Below are positions 8,437 to 16,167 of a DNA stretch of 33,264 bases, one piece after another. The translations under genes and the position numbers were made by a program. Below the pieces are notes generated by a model. That model searched no databases, was not told the origin of the DNA, and was given only the letters and a program-made list of their open reading frames with translations. Origin of the DNA: Clostridia bacterium (lineage in GTDB: Bacteria; Bacillota; Clostridia; TANB77; CAG-508); contig JAAWEA010000036.1 in NCBI GenBank assembly GCA_022794055.1, positions 1 through 33,264 of the forward strand, given 5' to 3'. Numbering within the stretch: position 1 is the first letter of the stretch; the number at the start of each line of letters is the position of its first letter.

Positions 8437-9003
8437 TTATAATTTTACTTCATATATATTTCCCTGTCTTTTATATAATTTGTGTTCACTTAATCCAAAA
8501 TAAATTCCAACTACTTTTCCTAATTTTTCATATAATGAAAAAGCCTTAAAATGACTTGATTTTATAAAAACTGTTTCAATATCTCTGTTTTTTAAATCTT
8601 TAAAAACATAATTGTTCAAAAAATCCTTTCCAATTCCTCGATAATTTTTATCAATATGAAAACAAATTAGTTGACATGTATTGCTATCATTATCAACTTT
8701 TATATCATGTCTATCTGTTAGTTTTTTTACACTATAACCAGTAACAGAAAATATAATCCCAACTACTTTTTTATTATCTTTTATACAATAAGCAGTTACA
8801 TTATCTTTATTCTCATTTAAGATTAACTCTTTTCTATCTTGAAACCATTTTAGACTATTTTTATATTCATCATAGTCATCATACATTCCTGCTTTCTTTT
8901 TTTCATTTATAAACTTTTTTACTGGAAACATCAGTATTTGTAATTTTGAGAATTTATCCATATTATCTATTTCAATTTTTTCTTTAACTAATTTCTTGTT
9001 CAT
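8437..9003 (-). CDS. GNAT family N-acetyltransferase
   Basis: A 188-residue soluble protein with the GNAT fold pattern. After a helical N-terminus (MFPVKKFINEKKKAG), a central strand region (VTAYCIKDNKKVVGIIFSV) leads to a strand and acetyl-CoA-binding loop, ICFHIDKNYRGIGKDFLNN, at about 115-133, where RGIGK matches the R/Q-x-x-G-x-G/A motif. The SSHFKAFSLYEKLG segment matches the C-terminal FYEKLGF-type motif. It would transfer an acetyl group from acetyl-CoA to an amine; the acceptor is unknown. The ATG has an AAGGAAG site. It stands alone, convergent with the M23 gene. The family call is solid. Confidence 0.82.
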   Translation of the reverse strand: MNKKLVKEKIEIDNMDKFSKLQILMFPVKKFINEKKKAGMYDDYDEYKNSLKWFQDRKELILNENKDNVTAYCIKDNKKVVGIIFSVTGYSVKKLTDRHDIKVDNDSNTCQLICFHIDKNYRGIGKDFLNNYVFKDLKNRDIETVFIKSSHFKAFSLYEKLGKVVGIYFGLSEHKLYKRQGNIYEVKL

Positions 9004-9117
9004 CTTTTTTCTTCCTTATACTATTTATTTAATAAAATATTCAAATAAATCTTTTCCACTATTAAAATTAATTTTCGTTTCAGTCAAAAAAGAGGCATTC
9101 CTATTGAAGCTATTTTG

Positions 9118-9147
9118 ATAAAAAAAGATAGTTTTTAGACTATCTTT
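9118..9147 (-). terminator. Terminator of the yqeG-efp operon
   Basis: AAAGATAGT/ACTATCTTT hairpin (9124-9147) followed by seven T on the minus strand, directly after the stop codon of the last operon gene. Confidence 0.85.
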
Positions 9148-9510
9148 CTACATATCATCATCTTCTTCATTATCTTCTTCACATCCTGCGCATCCATGAC
9201 AATGTCCTAAGCAACTATTGCCATCTCCTTCATCAAAATTTCCTGACCAATCTAACTCTATAATATTTTTACATTCTGGACATTCAATTTCTTTTTTGCT
9301 TTCATCTGCATCTATAACAAATTCATATTCACAATATGGGCAAACAATTTCAAAGTCAAACCCTTCTTCTGCATAAATATCATTTTCTATATGATTGATA
9401 ATTTGTTGCATTTTTTCCATTTTATCATTCATAATTTTTTGATTTTCTTTTATCTCCTTCATCTCTTTTAAAAGACTCTCCATCTGTTTGCTTAAATTTT
9501 GTTCACTCAT
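9148..9510 (-). CDS. CD1247-like coiled-coil/zinc-ribbon protein next to efp
   Basis: A 120-residue protein. Residues 1-45 form a charged coiled coil (QMESLLKEMKEIKENQKIM). A four-cysteine zinc ribbon follows (CPYC near 58-61, CPEC near 76-79). A short tail is rich in Cys, His and acidic residues (SCLGHCHGCAGCEEDNEED). The N-terminal part and the position directly after efp recall the Clostridium difficile CD1247 N-terminal-domain family, recognised from memory only. Function is unknown; the tail could bind further metal. The ATG at 9510 has AAAGGTGA upstream and begins 16 bases past the efp stop, so it is co-transcribed with efp and ends the operon. Confidence 0.66.
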   Translation of the reverse strand: MSEQNLSKQMESLLKEMKEIKENQKIMNDKMEKMQQIINHIENDIYAEEGFDFEIVCPYCEYEFVIDADESKKEIECPECKNIIELDWSGNFDEGDGNSCLGHCHGCAGCEEDNEEDDDM

Positions 9511-9526
9511 AATCTTCACCTTTCTT

Positions 9527-10093
9527 TTATACTCTTTCCATATATTCACATGTTCTAGTATCAATTTTTAAAATATCACCAATATTAATAAACATTGGAA
9601 CTTGTAATTCTAAACCTGTTTCTAAAGTTGCTGGTTTTCCAGAAGTTGTTGTTGTGTTTCCAGCAAATCCTGGTTCTGTGTATGTAACTTCTAATTCTAC
9701 AAATGTTGGTGGCTCTACTGCAAATACATTCCCTTTATAAGATAAAATTGTAACTTCCATATTTTCTTTTAAATATTTTAAACAATCTCCTAATGTTTCT
9801 TTATTTAAAGGCATTTGGTCATAAGTTTCATTATCCATAAAATAATACAAATCACCATCTGCATATAAATATTGCATTGTTTTCTTTTCAATTTCTGCTC
9901 CTGGAAATTTATCTGATGGATTGAATGTTTTTTCTAGTGTTGCACCTGTTATTACATTTTTTAATTTTGTTCTTACAAATGCTGAACCTTTCCCTGGTTT
10001 TACATGTTGAAATTCTACAACTCTAAATACATTTCCTTCCATTTCAAATGTTGTTCCATTTCTAAAATCTCCTGCTGAATATACTCCTGCCAT
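9527..10093 (-). CDS. efp: Translation elongation factor P
   Basis: A 188-residue protein with the three-domain EF-P structure: an N-terminal KOW-like domain starting [12 protein letters not shown], the loop [10 protein letters not shown] at about 29-38 whose lysine faces the ribosomal P-site tRNA, and two OB domains ending in [20 protein letters not shown] relieves ribosome stalling at consecutive prolines. I chose the ATG at 10093, with AAAGGAG upstream, because it gives the normal [11 protein letters not shown]-terminus; six more residues would come from an upstream in-frame start. It lies in the operon yqeG - A24 peptidase - aminopeptidase P - unknown - efp - CD1247-like, and aminopeptidase P next to efp is a common Firmicutes arrangement. 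Confidence 0.96.
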   Translation of the reverse strand: MAGVYSAGDFRNGTTFEMEGNVFRVVEFQHVKPGKGSAFVRTKLKNVITGATLEKTFNPSDKFPGAEIEKKTMQYLYADGDLYYFMDNETYDQMPLNKETLGDCLKYLKENMEVTILSYKGNVFAVEPPTFVELEVTYTEPGFAGNTTTTSGKPATLETGLELQVPMFINIGDILKIDTRTCEYMERV

Positions 10094-10183
10094 ATTTATT
10101 TCTCCTTTCAAATTTATTATTACCTTTTAATCTTCCCTAATACTACCATATTTTTCTTCTAAAATCAATAGTTATAATATTTA

Positions 10184-10759
10184 TTATCTATATACTTCCT
10201 CTTCTTGTTGATTTTCTTCTTCTCGAATATTTTCCTGTCCTCTTTCCATTTCTTTATTTCTATAATATTCACTTACTTTTTCTGTTCGTTTTCTAGCTTC
10301 CTCATCATAGCTTTCATTTCTGTACACTTCTGGATTTGTTCTAATCAAATTTCCACTTTCGTCCACTCTTATTGGTTGTGTTATATCTCCATTTTGTTTA
10401 ATTTGTCTTGCTATATCTGCTTTAATTTGAGAATTGTTGCAAATTGGTTTACCTCTCATGTACATTTCTCCATCTTCACTAATTATTACTTCTTCATTAA
10501 CTTCTATATTTTTTCCTTCTATTTTAAAAGAACCTATTGGTAATTCCAAACCAGCTACTTTAAATATTGCTTCTCCTATTTCTCCTACATGTATTTCTTT
10601 TCCTTCATTATAACCATTAACAATTTGACGATTTACCATTTTATATACATAATAATTTTCTTCTAATAACATTTTTGTTCCATTATTTCCTAATACATTT
10701 TTTATTAAGTCATTTATTTTTTCTAATAGATTACTTACAATATTTTTTATCTTTTCCAT
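10184..10759 (-). CDS. Unknown operon protein between aminopeptidase P and efp
   Basis: A 191-residue protein I do not recognise. The N-terminus (MEKIKNIVSNLLEKINDLIK) is amphipathic. The centre (about 50-130) has beta-like segments such as GEAIFKVAGLELPIGSFKIE and VIISEDGEMYMRGKPICN. The last 40 residues are highly charged and probably disordered (RKRTEKVSEYYRNKEMER). No signal peptide or membrane span is evident. I chose the ATG at 10759 because GGAG lies nine bases upstream and it starts 15 bases after the aminopeptidase P stop; longer starts overlap that gene. It is translated as part of the efp operon. Function is unknown. Confidence 0.65.
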   Translation of the reverse strand: MEKIKNIVSNLLEKINDLIKNVLGNNGTKMLLEENYYVYKMVNRQIVNGYNEGKEIHVGEIGEAIFKVAGLELPIGSFKIEGKNIEVNEEVIISEDGEMYMRGKPICNNSQIKADIARQIKQNGDITQPIRVDESGNLIRTNPEVYRNESYDEEARKRTEKVSEYYRNKEMERGQENIREEENQQEEEVYR

Positions 10760-10773
10760 TTTTATTATCTCCA

Positions 10774-11832
10774 TCATATTATAATATAATTTTTCTCTGA
10801 ATTTGTTAATTTTATACAACCATTTTTTGTAATATGCACAGTATCCTCAATTCTAACTCCAAACTTACCTGGAATATAAATACCTGGCTCATCAGTAACA
10901 ACCATATTCTCTTTTAAAACTGCTTCATTTTTACTATTAATAAAAGGTGCTTCATGTATTTCTAATCCTACTCCATGTCCTAAAGCATGTATTAAATTGA
11001 AATCATTTATTTTAAAATCTGATTCTATCATTTTTGTTATTTGTCTTGCATTTGCACCATCTTTATACTCTTGTAGTGCTATTTCCTGGTTTTTTAAAAC
11101 TAAATCATATATTTTTTTCATTTGTTCTGTTGGCTCACCTACAAAAATTGTTCTTGTCATATCTGAACAATATCCATCCACTTTACATCCCATATCAATT
11201 GTAATTATGTCTTTTTCCTTAATTTGTCTATCTGTTGGTACAGCATGTGGCTTTGATGTATTTTCTCCTGAAGCAACAATTGTTTCAAATGATAGTCCAT
11301 CAGCTCTTTTTCTATAATATTCTTCTATTTCTCTTGCTATTTGTTTTTCTGTCATTCCTGGCTTAATAAACTCAAGAATATAACTAAAGCACTTATCTGT
11401 TATTTCACAAGCTTTGATAATTTTTTGCAATTCTTCATCATCTTTAATCATTCTTTGCTTTTCAATAATATCTTCTGTTTCGACAAAATTATTAATTCTG
11501 TATTTTCTTATACATTCTTTGTAAGTTGAATATGTTATATAATTTTCTTCAAATCCTACATTTTCACAATATGAAAAAACATTTTCATAATCCTCTTTTG
11601 ATATATCTTTCAAATCATATACAATTATTTCATCAAATAATGTTAATATACTGTGTACTTCTTCAACATATCTTCCATCAGTTATATAGATATTTTCCTT
11701 TGGTGTTATAAGTAATGTTCCTTCTGCTTCTATGTTAGTTAAATATTTAATGTTAATTGGATTTGAAATAATCATTCCTTGTAAATTTAAACTTGACATT
11801 TTATTTCTTAGCCATTGTAGTTTTAGATTCAT
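10774..11832 (-). CDS. pepP: Xaa-Pro aminopeptidase (M24B, aminopeptidase P family)
   Basis: A 352-residue two-domain peptidase. The N-terminal creatinase-like domain (1-130) contains MIISNPINIKYLTNIEAEG. The C-terminal pita-bread domain carries all metal ligands: Asp in TIDMGCKVDGYCSDMTRT (about 211 and 222), His in ALGHGVGLEIHE (about 284), Glu in DEPGIYIPG (about 313) and Glu in VRIEDTVH (about 328). It removes N-terminal residues that precede proline, using two metal ions, in the cytoplasm. The ATG at 11832 follows AGGGGG at seven bases; an upstream in-frame TTG is less likely. It is 17 bases downstream of the prepilin peptidase stop, in the yqeG-efp operon. Confidence 0.93.
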   Translation of the reverse strand: MNLKLQWLRNKMSSLNLQGMIISNPINIKYLTNIEAEGTLLITPKENIYITDGRYVEEVHSILTLFDEIIVYDLKDISKEDYENVFSYCENVGFEENYITYSTYKECIRKYRINNFVETEDIIEKQRMIKDDEELQKIIKACEITDKCFSYILEFIKPGMTEKQIAREIEEYYRKRADGLSFETIVASGENTSKPHAVPTDRQIKEKDIITIDMGCKVDGYCSDMTRTIFVGEPTEQMKKIYDLVLKNQEIALQEYKDGANARQITKMIESDFKINDFNLIHALGHGVGLEIHEAPFINSKNEAVLKENMVVTDEPGIYIPGKFGVRIEDTVHITKNGCIKLTNSEKNYIII

Positions 11833-11849
11833 AAACAATCCCCCTATTA

Positions 11850-12599
11850 TTATTTATACAATCCTAATGTAAAAATTTGTAGTAATGTAGTTTTTATTAC
11901 TTCAAATGGTACAAAAATACTAATAAATGTTCCTAAAACAATAAATGGTCCAAATGGTATATATTCATTCATTTTCTTTATTTTTGTTACTAATAAAAAA
12001 ATACTCAATATTGCTCCAATTAAAAATGATACTAATGTTATTGCAATTATATTTGATAATCCAAAATAAATTCCTAATGCACCCATCAATTTTATATCAC
12101 CAAATCCCATTGCTTCTTTTCCATATATTGCTCCACCTATTAATGTTATTAATAAGAAAATTCCTCCTCCTACTATTGTTCCAAGTATCATATTAATTGT
12201 TATTGCTACATCTGATAGTCCATATAAAAATGCTATTACAAGACCTATTTCAAACATTGTTAGATTTAATCTGTTTGGAATAATTTGAAGCTTGTAATCT
12301 ATTACAAATGCTGATAGTAACATTGGTGTTAATATCATAAATTTAATTAAATCTAAATTTGCAATAAAACTGTTTTTTACTCCATAATGATATACTAATA
12401 CTATATATATAATGCTCGTAATTGCTATAAATATGTATTTAGGTTTAAAATCTACAAAGTATTCATTAATAATGTCTTTAGAAAATACATTTTTACCATC
12501 TGATAGTCTTGTATTCATCCAGTCTATTAATAAACCCACTAAAATGCCTAATATTGCTGATATCGCATAGTATCCTATATATGTTTCATTAATATACAT
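11850..12599 (-). CDS. A24 prepilin-type peptidase, lacking the Cys4 region
   Basis: A 249-residue polytopic membrane protein, probably with seven or eight spans. It keeps the two catalytic aspartates of the A24 aspartyl peptidases: VIDYKLQIIPN near 104 and GFGDIKLMGALG near 170. The usual N-terminal methyltransferase-type domain with two CxxC pairs is missing; only a remnant of the first span (GLLIDWMNTRL) is visible. It should cut prepilin leader peptides at the cytoplasmic membrane face. Pilin-like proteins encoded at 28766-32308 are candidate substrates, though their assembly genes are not here. I chose the ATG at 12599 with AGGAG five bases upstream; it overlaps the end of yqeG by 11 bases, implying coupled translation. 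Confidence 0.88.
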   Translation of the reverse strand: MYINETYIGYYAISAILGILVGLLIDWMNTRLSDGKNVFSKDIINEYFVDFKPKYIFIAITSIIYIVLVYHYGVKNSFIANLDLIKFMILTPMLLSAFVIDYKLQIIPNRLNLTMFEIGLVIAFLYGLSDVAITINMILGTIVGGGIFLLITLIGGAIYGKEAMGFGDIKLMGALGIYFGLSNIIAITLVSFLIGAILSIFLLVTKIKKMNEYIPFGPFIVLGTFISIFVPFEVIKTTLLQIFTLGLYK

Positions 12600-13107
12600 C
12601 TTTTCTTTTCTCCTCTTTTGTGCCATATTTTTTCTTTATTTTGTTTTCAATTGGTCTTTTCCATGCTGTATACCAATAATCTTTTTTGTCATTAATTGGG
12701 TCTACTAATATTGTAAAAAAGTTACATCTGTTTCCTCCTAATATGTCTGTGAATATTTGATCTCCTACTACTGCTATGTTTTCGGATTTTACATTTATTT
12801 CTTTTTGTATTGATAAAAATCCTTTTTTAAATGGCTTCATTGCAAAATTTTTATATGGTACCTCTAGTTTGCTGGCTACTTTTTTTACTTTTTCTTTGTT
12901 ATTTGTGTTTGATAATATATATAGTTTTATTCCTTGTCCTTTCATTTCTTTTGCCCAGTTTTCTATATTTTCAGATAGTTTTTCATAATAGTCTATTAAT
13001 GTGTTATCAACATCTAATATTAGTAGTTTTATTTTGTTTTTTAATAGTAGTTCTATAGTGATGTCTTCTACTTTTTTTATATATATATTTGGATTGATTT
13101 TTTTCAT
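12589..13107 (-). CDS. yqeG: YqeG-family HAD phosphatase
   Basis: A 172-residue protein of the HAD superfamily (subclass IIIA, YqeG type). The nucleophile motif is LDVDNTLIDY near 37, motif II is LSNTN near 77, the lysine region is MKPFKKGF near 101, and motif III is VVGDQIFTDILGGN near 127. YqeG proteins are cytoplasmic phosphatases, with phosphatidylglycerophosphate-type or unknown substrates depending on the lineage. The ATG at 13107 follows an AGGAAG site; an extra 20 residues upstream are unlikely because they overlap the promoter region. It is first in the operon that ends at 9148, with a strong promoter at 13139-13167. Confidence 0.88.
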   Translation of the reverse strand: MKKINPNIYIKKVEDITIELLLKNKIKLLILDVDNTLIDYYEKLSENIENWAKEMKGQGIKLYILSNTNNKEKVKKVASKLEVPYKNFAMKPFKKGFLSIQKEINVKSENIAVVGDQIFTDILGGNRCNFFTILVDPINDKKDYWYTAWKRPIENKIKKKYGTKEEKRKDVY

Positions 13108-13138
13108 CTTCCTCGCTTCTCTTTCTTTTGTTTTTATT

Positions 13139-13167
13139 ATATTACCAATATATAACTGATTTGTCAA
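13139..13167 (-). promoter_or_regulatory. Promoter of the yqeG-efp operon
   Basis: TTGACA (13167-13162) and TAATAT (13144-13139) on the minus strand with 17-base spacing, about 32 bases ahead of the yqeG start at 13107. Confidence 0.75.
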
Positions 13168-13209
13168 TTGATTTTTGGTTTGAATATTAGAATATTTAAT
13201 AAAACGATA

Positions 13210-13232
13210 CCCCCGACAAAAAATGTCGGGGG
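13210..13232 (-). terminator. GC-rich hairpin after the small gene at 13258
   Basis: CCCCCGACA (13210-13218) pairs perfectly with TGTCGGGGG (13224-13232), unusually GC-rich for this genome. On the minus strand it follows the stop at 13258 and is followed by TATCGTTTTATT. It is a likely terminator separating this gene from the yqeG promoter. Confidence 0.65.
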
Positions 13233-13257
13233 ATGTGCTGATTGATAACTCATTTCT

Positions 13258-13599
13258 TTATATCTCTATATCTCTTATAAACTGTTTAAGCGTTTCAGCT
13301 TTTTTCTTTTTTTTACCTTCTTCTGTTAATCTTCCTTTTTCATCTAACTCTTGGTAATAACATTTTTCTATCATAAATTCTGTCTTAAGAAGTTCAAATA
13401 TTATCTCAATATTTAACTTCTTCAATTCCTCTTCATATCTTATTGCGCATCTATATATCGATTCTATCTCTTTGATTGTTTCTCTATCTGTTACTTCTAA
13501 GTTTTCTATTGTTTTATTATCAATCTTTTTTTGCCTCCTTCTTGTGCATTTGCACCCATTTGCTGTTTTTAATTTCTTAAATGAATCAGAGTAAAACAT
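13258..13599 (-). CDS. Small unknown charged protein; start uncertain (possible ATT)
   Basis: Up to 113 residues, mostly helical and charged (VTDRETIKEIESIYRCAIRY; EFMIEKCYYQELDEKG; a lysine run GKKKKK near the end). I do not recognise it; the C-terminal pattern faintly recalls small phage terminase subunits, but not enough to call. The first ATG (13599) lies only about 14 bases after a perfect TATAAT box and has no ribosome binding site. A perfect AGGAGG (13539-13534) lies nine bases before an in-frame ATT at 13524, which would give an 88-residue protein and a normal leader of about 80 bases. I therefore think translation starts at ATT, but list the longer frame. Confidence 0.5.
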   Translation of the reverse strand: MFYSDSFKKLKTANGCKCTRRRQKKIDNKTIENLEVTDRETIKEIESIYRCAIRYEEELKKLNIEIIFELLKTEFMIEKCYYQELDEKGRLTEEGKKKKKAETLKQFIRDIEI

Positions 13600-13612
13600 T
13601 CATTATCTAATA

Positions 13613-13641
13613 ATTATACTATAATCAAAATAAAATTGCAA
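13613..13641 (-). promoter_or_regulatory. Promoter for the small gene at 13258
   Basis: TTGCAA (13641-13636) and TATAAT (13618-13613), 17 bases apart. The predicted start of transcription is near 13606, too close to the ATG at 13599 for a normal leader. Confidence 0.7.
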
Positions 13642-13649
13642 ATATTTTT

Positions 13650-16022
13650 CTACTTTCTCAACTCTATTCCTCCCTTAGCCAATTCTTCTATCACTCTATT
13701 CATAATTTCATTGATTTCATCATCACTCAAAGTCCTATCATTTGCACCAAAAGTCAATGAATAAGCAATACTTCTCTTAGTTTCATCAATATTCTTGCCC
13801 TCATAAACATCAAACACATTAATATCTAACAATAATTTACCTGCTTTTCTCTTAATTAGCATTTCAACTTCTTTTGAAGTCATATCTTTATTTACTAAAA
13901 GAGCCAAATCCTTTCTAACAACTGGGAATTTTGAAATTTCTTTAAACTTCATTTTACCCACTCTTTTTGCTAGTAACTTATCTAAATTTATTTCCATAAC
14001 ATATACTGGTTCATTTTCAATTGATGGATGTATTTTTCCTACAATTCCAACAATATCATTATTTACTGATATTTCAGCTGTTTGACCTGGATGAAATTCT
14101 ACTGGCATTTGTTTTGGAATTACAAAACTATATCTATTTTCATATCCTAAGTAATCTAATAACTCCTCTGCAATTCCCTTAATATCATAAAAATCAACAT
14201 TTTTACTATGCCCAATTCCTTCATAATATTTTCCTGTCATAAGAACACATATTTTTTGATTTTCTCCATATTCTTCACCTTTTTTCCAAAAGCCTTTCCC
14301 AATCTCAAATAAACAAACATCTTTATTTTCTCTTGATTTGTTGTATTCATAAATTTTATATAAAGATGGTATCATACTATATCTTAAAGTATTTCTTTCT
14401 TCTGTTATAGGATCTAATAATTTTACCTCCTCAAAATCATCAACTGTAAATTTATGAATATCTTTATCATTTATTAAGATATAAGACAAAGTTTCATTAA
14501 GTCCTAAATTACTTAGTTTTGCTCTAATTTTTCTAGTAGTTTTATCTAAACTTCCCATTTTCATTGGAACTACTGGTAATTTCCCTTGAATATTATCAAC
14601 TCCATAAATTCTTCCTACTTCTTCAACTAAATCTTCTTTAATTGATATATCAATTCTTCTTGTTGGAACTGTTACTAATGCTGATATTCCTTTGTCTTGT
14701 ATTTCAAAAGATAAATTTTTGAATACTTGCAATATATCTTCTTTAGATATATTTGTTCCCAATACATCATTTATAAATTTATACTCTATTTCAATTTCTT
14801 TTTCTTGATTTTTTGTTGTATCATATTTCACAATACCTGTTTGAATTTGAGCATCTGCATATTTTTCAAGTAATGTACAAGCTCTTTCCATAGCCATATA
14901 TGTCCTTGCTGGATCTAATCCTTTTTCAAATCTGTTACTTGCTTCACTTCTTAATATTTTATTTGATGTTTTTCTTACCTTTACTGAATCAAAAATTGCT
15001 GATTCAATTATCACATTTTTAGTTGTTTCTTCAACTTCTGTATCTAGACCACCCATAACACCAGCTAAACCAATTGATTTATTTCCATCTGTTATAACAA
15101 TATCTTCTTCTGATAATATTCTTTCTGTATTATCTAATGTTGTTAATTTTTCATTTTTGTTAGCCATTCTAACAACTATTTTATTACCTAAATTATCTGC
15201 ATCATAAAAATGTAATGGTTGCCCAAGTTCTAGCATTACATAGTTACTAATATCTACAACATTATTTATTGGTCTAATTCCACTAGCTATTAATCTATTT
15301 TTTATAAAATCTGGGCTTTCTTTTAAACTCACATTTTTTGCTTTTTTAGCTAAAAATAATTTACAATTTTCTGTTTCAATTCCTACTGAAAATTCTTTAT
15401 TTAAGTCTTCCCCTTTTTCTTCATAAGATGTTTTTACTGGTTTAACATCTTTATTATATATCGCTCCTAATTCATAAGCCATTCCTAAAATGCTTAGTAA
15501 ATCTCCTCTATTTGCTGTTAATTCAAAGTCTATTACTTCATCATTTAACCCCATATATTTAATTGGGTCTTCGCCTACTGGAGCTTCTTGTGGTAATTCA
15601 TGAATTCCATTTTTGTCTTCTTCTGATAAAAACTTTTTGTCTATACCAATTTCATATAAAGCACATAACATTCCATTAGATTCTTGACCTCTAATCATTC
15701 CTGTTTTTATTTTAAAATCTCCTGGTAGTTCTGCTCCAACTTTAGCGACAATTACTTTTAATCCTTTTCTAACATTTGGTGCACCACATACAATATTTAA
15801 AACTTCACTTCCAATATCAACCTTACATAAATGTAAATGATCTGAATCTGGGTGCATTTCACATTCTTTTACTTCTCCTATTACTAAATTAGTTGCATTT
15901 ACTAATTTTTCTGCTGTGTCATATTCATTTCCTGATTTTGTCATAGCTTCTGCTATTTCTTCTACTGATAATTTTTCATCTAAATCTATATAATCTTTTA
16001 CAAAATTTAAACTTAATTTCAC
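13650..16022 (-). CDS. pheT: Phenylalanyl-tRNA synthetase beta subunit
   Basis: A 790-residue beta chain of the (alpha beta)2 synthetase that charges tRNA-Phe. The order is standard: N-terminal MKLSLNFVKDYIDLDE, an EMAP/tRNA-binding domain with ECEMHPDSDHLHLCKVDIG (about 53-72), the B3/B4 editing domain with LDNTERILSEEDIVITDGN near 297-316, B5, a class II-like core, and a C-terminal ferredoxin-like anticodon-binding domain starting at FPVVRKDLALLV. Full length is as expected. The start codon is GTG at 16022, nine bases after AGGAG. It is co-transcribed with pheS under the T-box at 17281-17545; the spacer between them contains a conspicuous inverted repeat. Confidence 0.97.
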   Translation of the reverse strand: MKLSLNFVKDYIDLDEKLSVEEIAEAMTKSGNEYDTAEKLVNATNLVIGEVKECEMHPDSDHLHLCKVDIGSEVLNIVCGAPNVRKGLKVIVAKVGAELPGDFKIKTGMIRGQESNGMLCALYEIGIDKKFLSEEDKNGIHELPQEAPVGEDPIKYMGLNDEVIDFELTANRGDLLSILGMAYELGAIYNKDVKPVKTSYEEKGEDLNKEFSVGIETENCKLFLAKKAKNVSLKESPDFIKNRLIASGIRPINNVVDISNYVMLELGQPLHFYDADNLGNKIVVRMANKNEKLTTLDNTERILSEEDIVITDGNKSIGLAGVMGGLDTEVEETTKNVIIESAIFDSVKVRKTSNKILRSEASNRFEKGLDPARTYMAMERACTLLEKYADAQIQTGIVKYDTTKNQEKEIEIEYKFINDVLGTNISKEDILQVFKNLSFEIQDKGISALVTVPTRRIDISIKEDLVEEVGRIYGVDNIQGKLPVVPMKMGSLDKTTRKIRAKLSNLGLNETLSYILINDKDIHKFTVDDFEEVKLLDPITEERNTLRYSMIPSLYKIYEYNKSRENKDVCLFEIGKGFWKKGEEYGENQKICVLMTGKYYEGIGHSKNVDFYDIKGIAEELLDYLGYENRYSFVIPKQMPVEFHPGQTAEISVNNDIVGIVGKIHPSIENEPVYVMEINLDKLLAKRVGKMKFKEISKFPVVRKDLALLVNKDMTSKEVEMLIKRKAGKLLLDINVFDVYEGKNIDETKRSIAYSLTFGANDRTLSDDEINEIMNRVIEELAKGGIELRK

Positions 16023-16078
16023 TTTCTTCCTCTCCTTTATTTTTCTTAATTTTCAAAAGAAACGAGTATTGCTAGGCA

Positions 16079-16137
16079 ATTTTCATTAAAAAAGCGGAAA
16101 TGTACGTGTGTACTTTGAGCATTTTTTAATGAAAATT
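16079..16137. repeat. Inverted repeat between pheS and pheT
   Basis: Perfect 15-base arms ATTTTCATTAAAAAA (16079-16093) and TTTTTTAATGAAAAT (16123-16137) flank a 29-base centre that can itself pair in part (GTAC/GTAC, GC/GC). The spacer between the genes is unusually long for this operon (about 145 bases). It could be an RNA processing or attenuation site or a small inserted repeat; no function is proven. Confidence 0.6.
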
Positions 16138-16167
16138 AACGAAGCAAGACGAAGTTTATTTTGGAAA

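Noticed and set aside
10205..10543. Hydrophobic open frame on the plus strand (and similar ones opposite clpX, tig and prkC)
   Set aside because: These are antisense shadows of real genes: low-complexity Phe/Ser/Leu composition, no ribosome binding sites.
12771..12790. CGG triplets on the plus strand inside minus-strand genes (near 12781, 21331, 22156)
   Set aside because: On the coding strand they read CCG, so they are not CGG codons and do not bear on the frameshift pattern.
13510..13565. 17-codon small frame starting ATGGGTGCA overlapping the gene at 13258
   Set aside because: It has no ribosome binding site of its own and contains the AGGAGG that appears to serve the longer gene.
13258..13599. 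Phage small terminase subunit
   Set aside because: Only a faint likeness at the charged C-terminus; no phage genes nearby.
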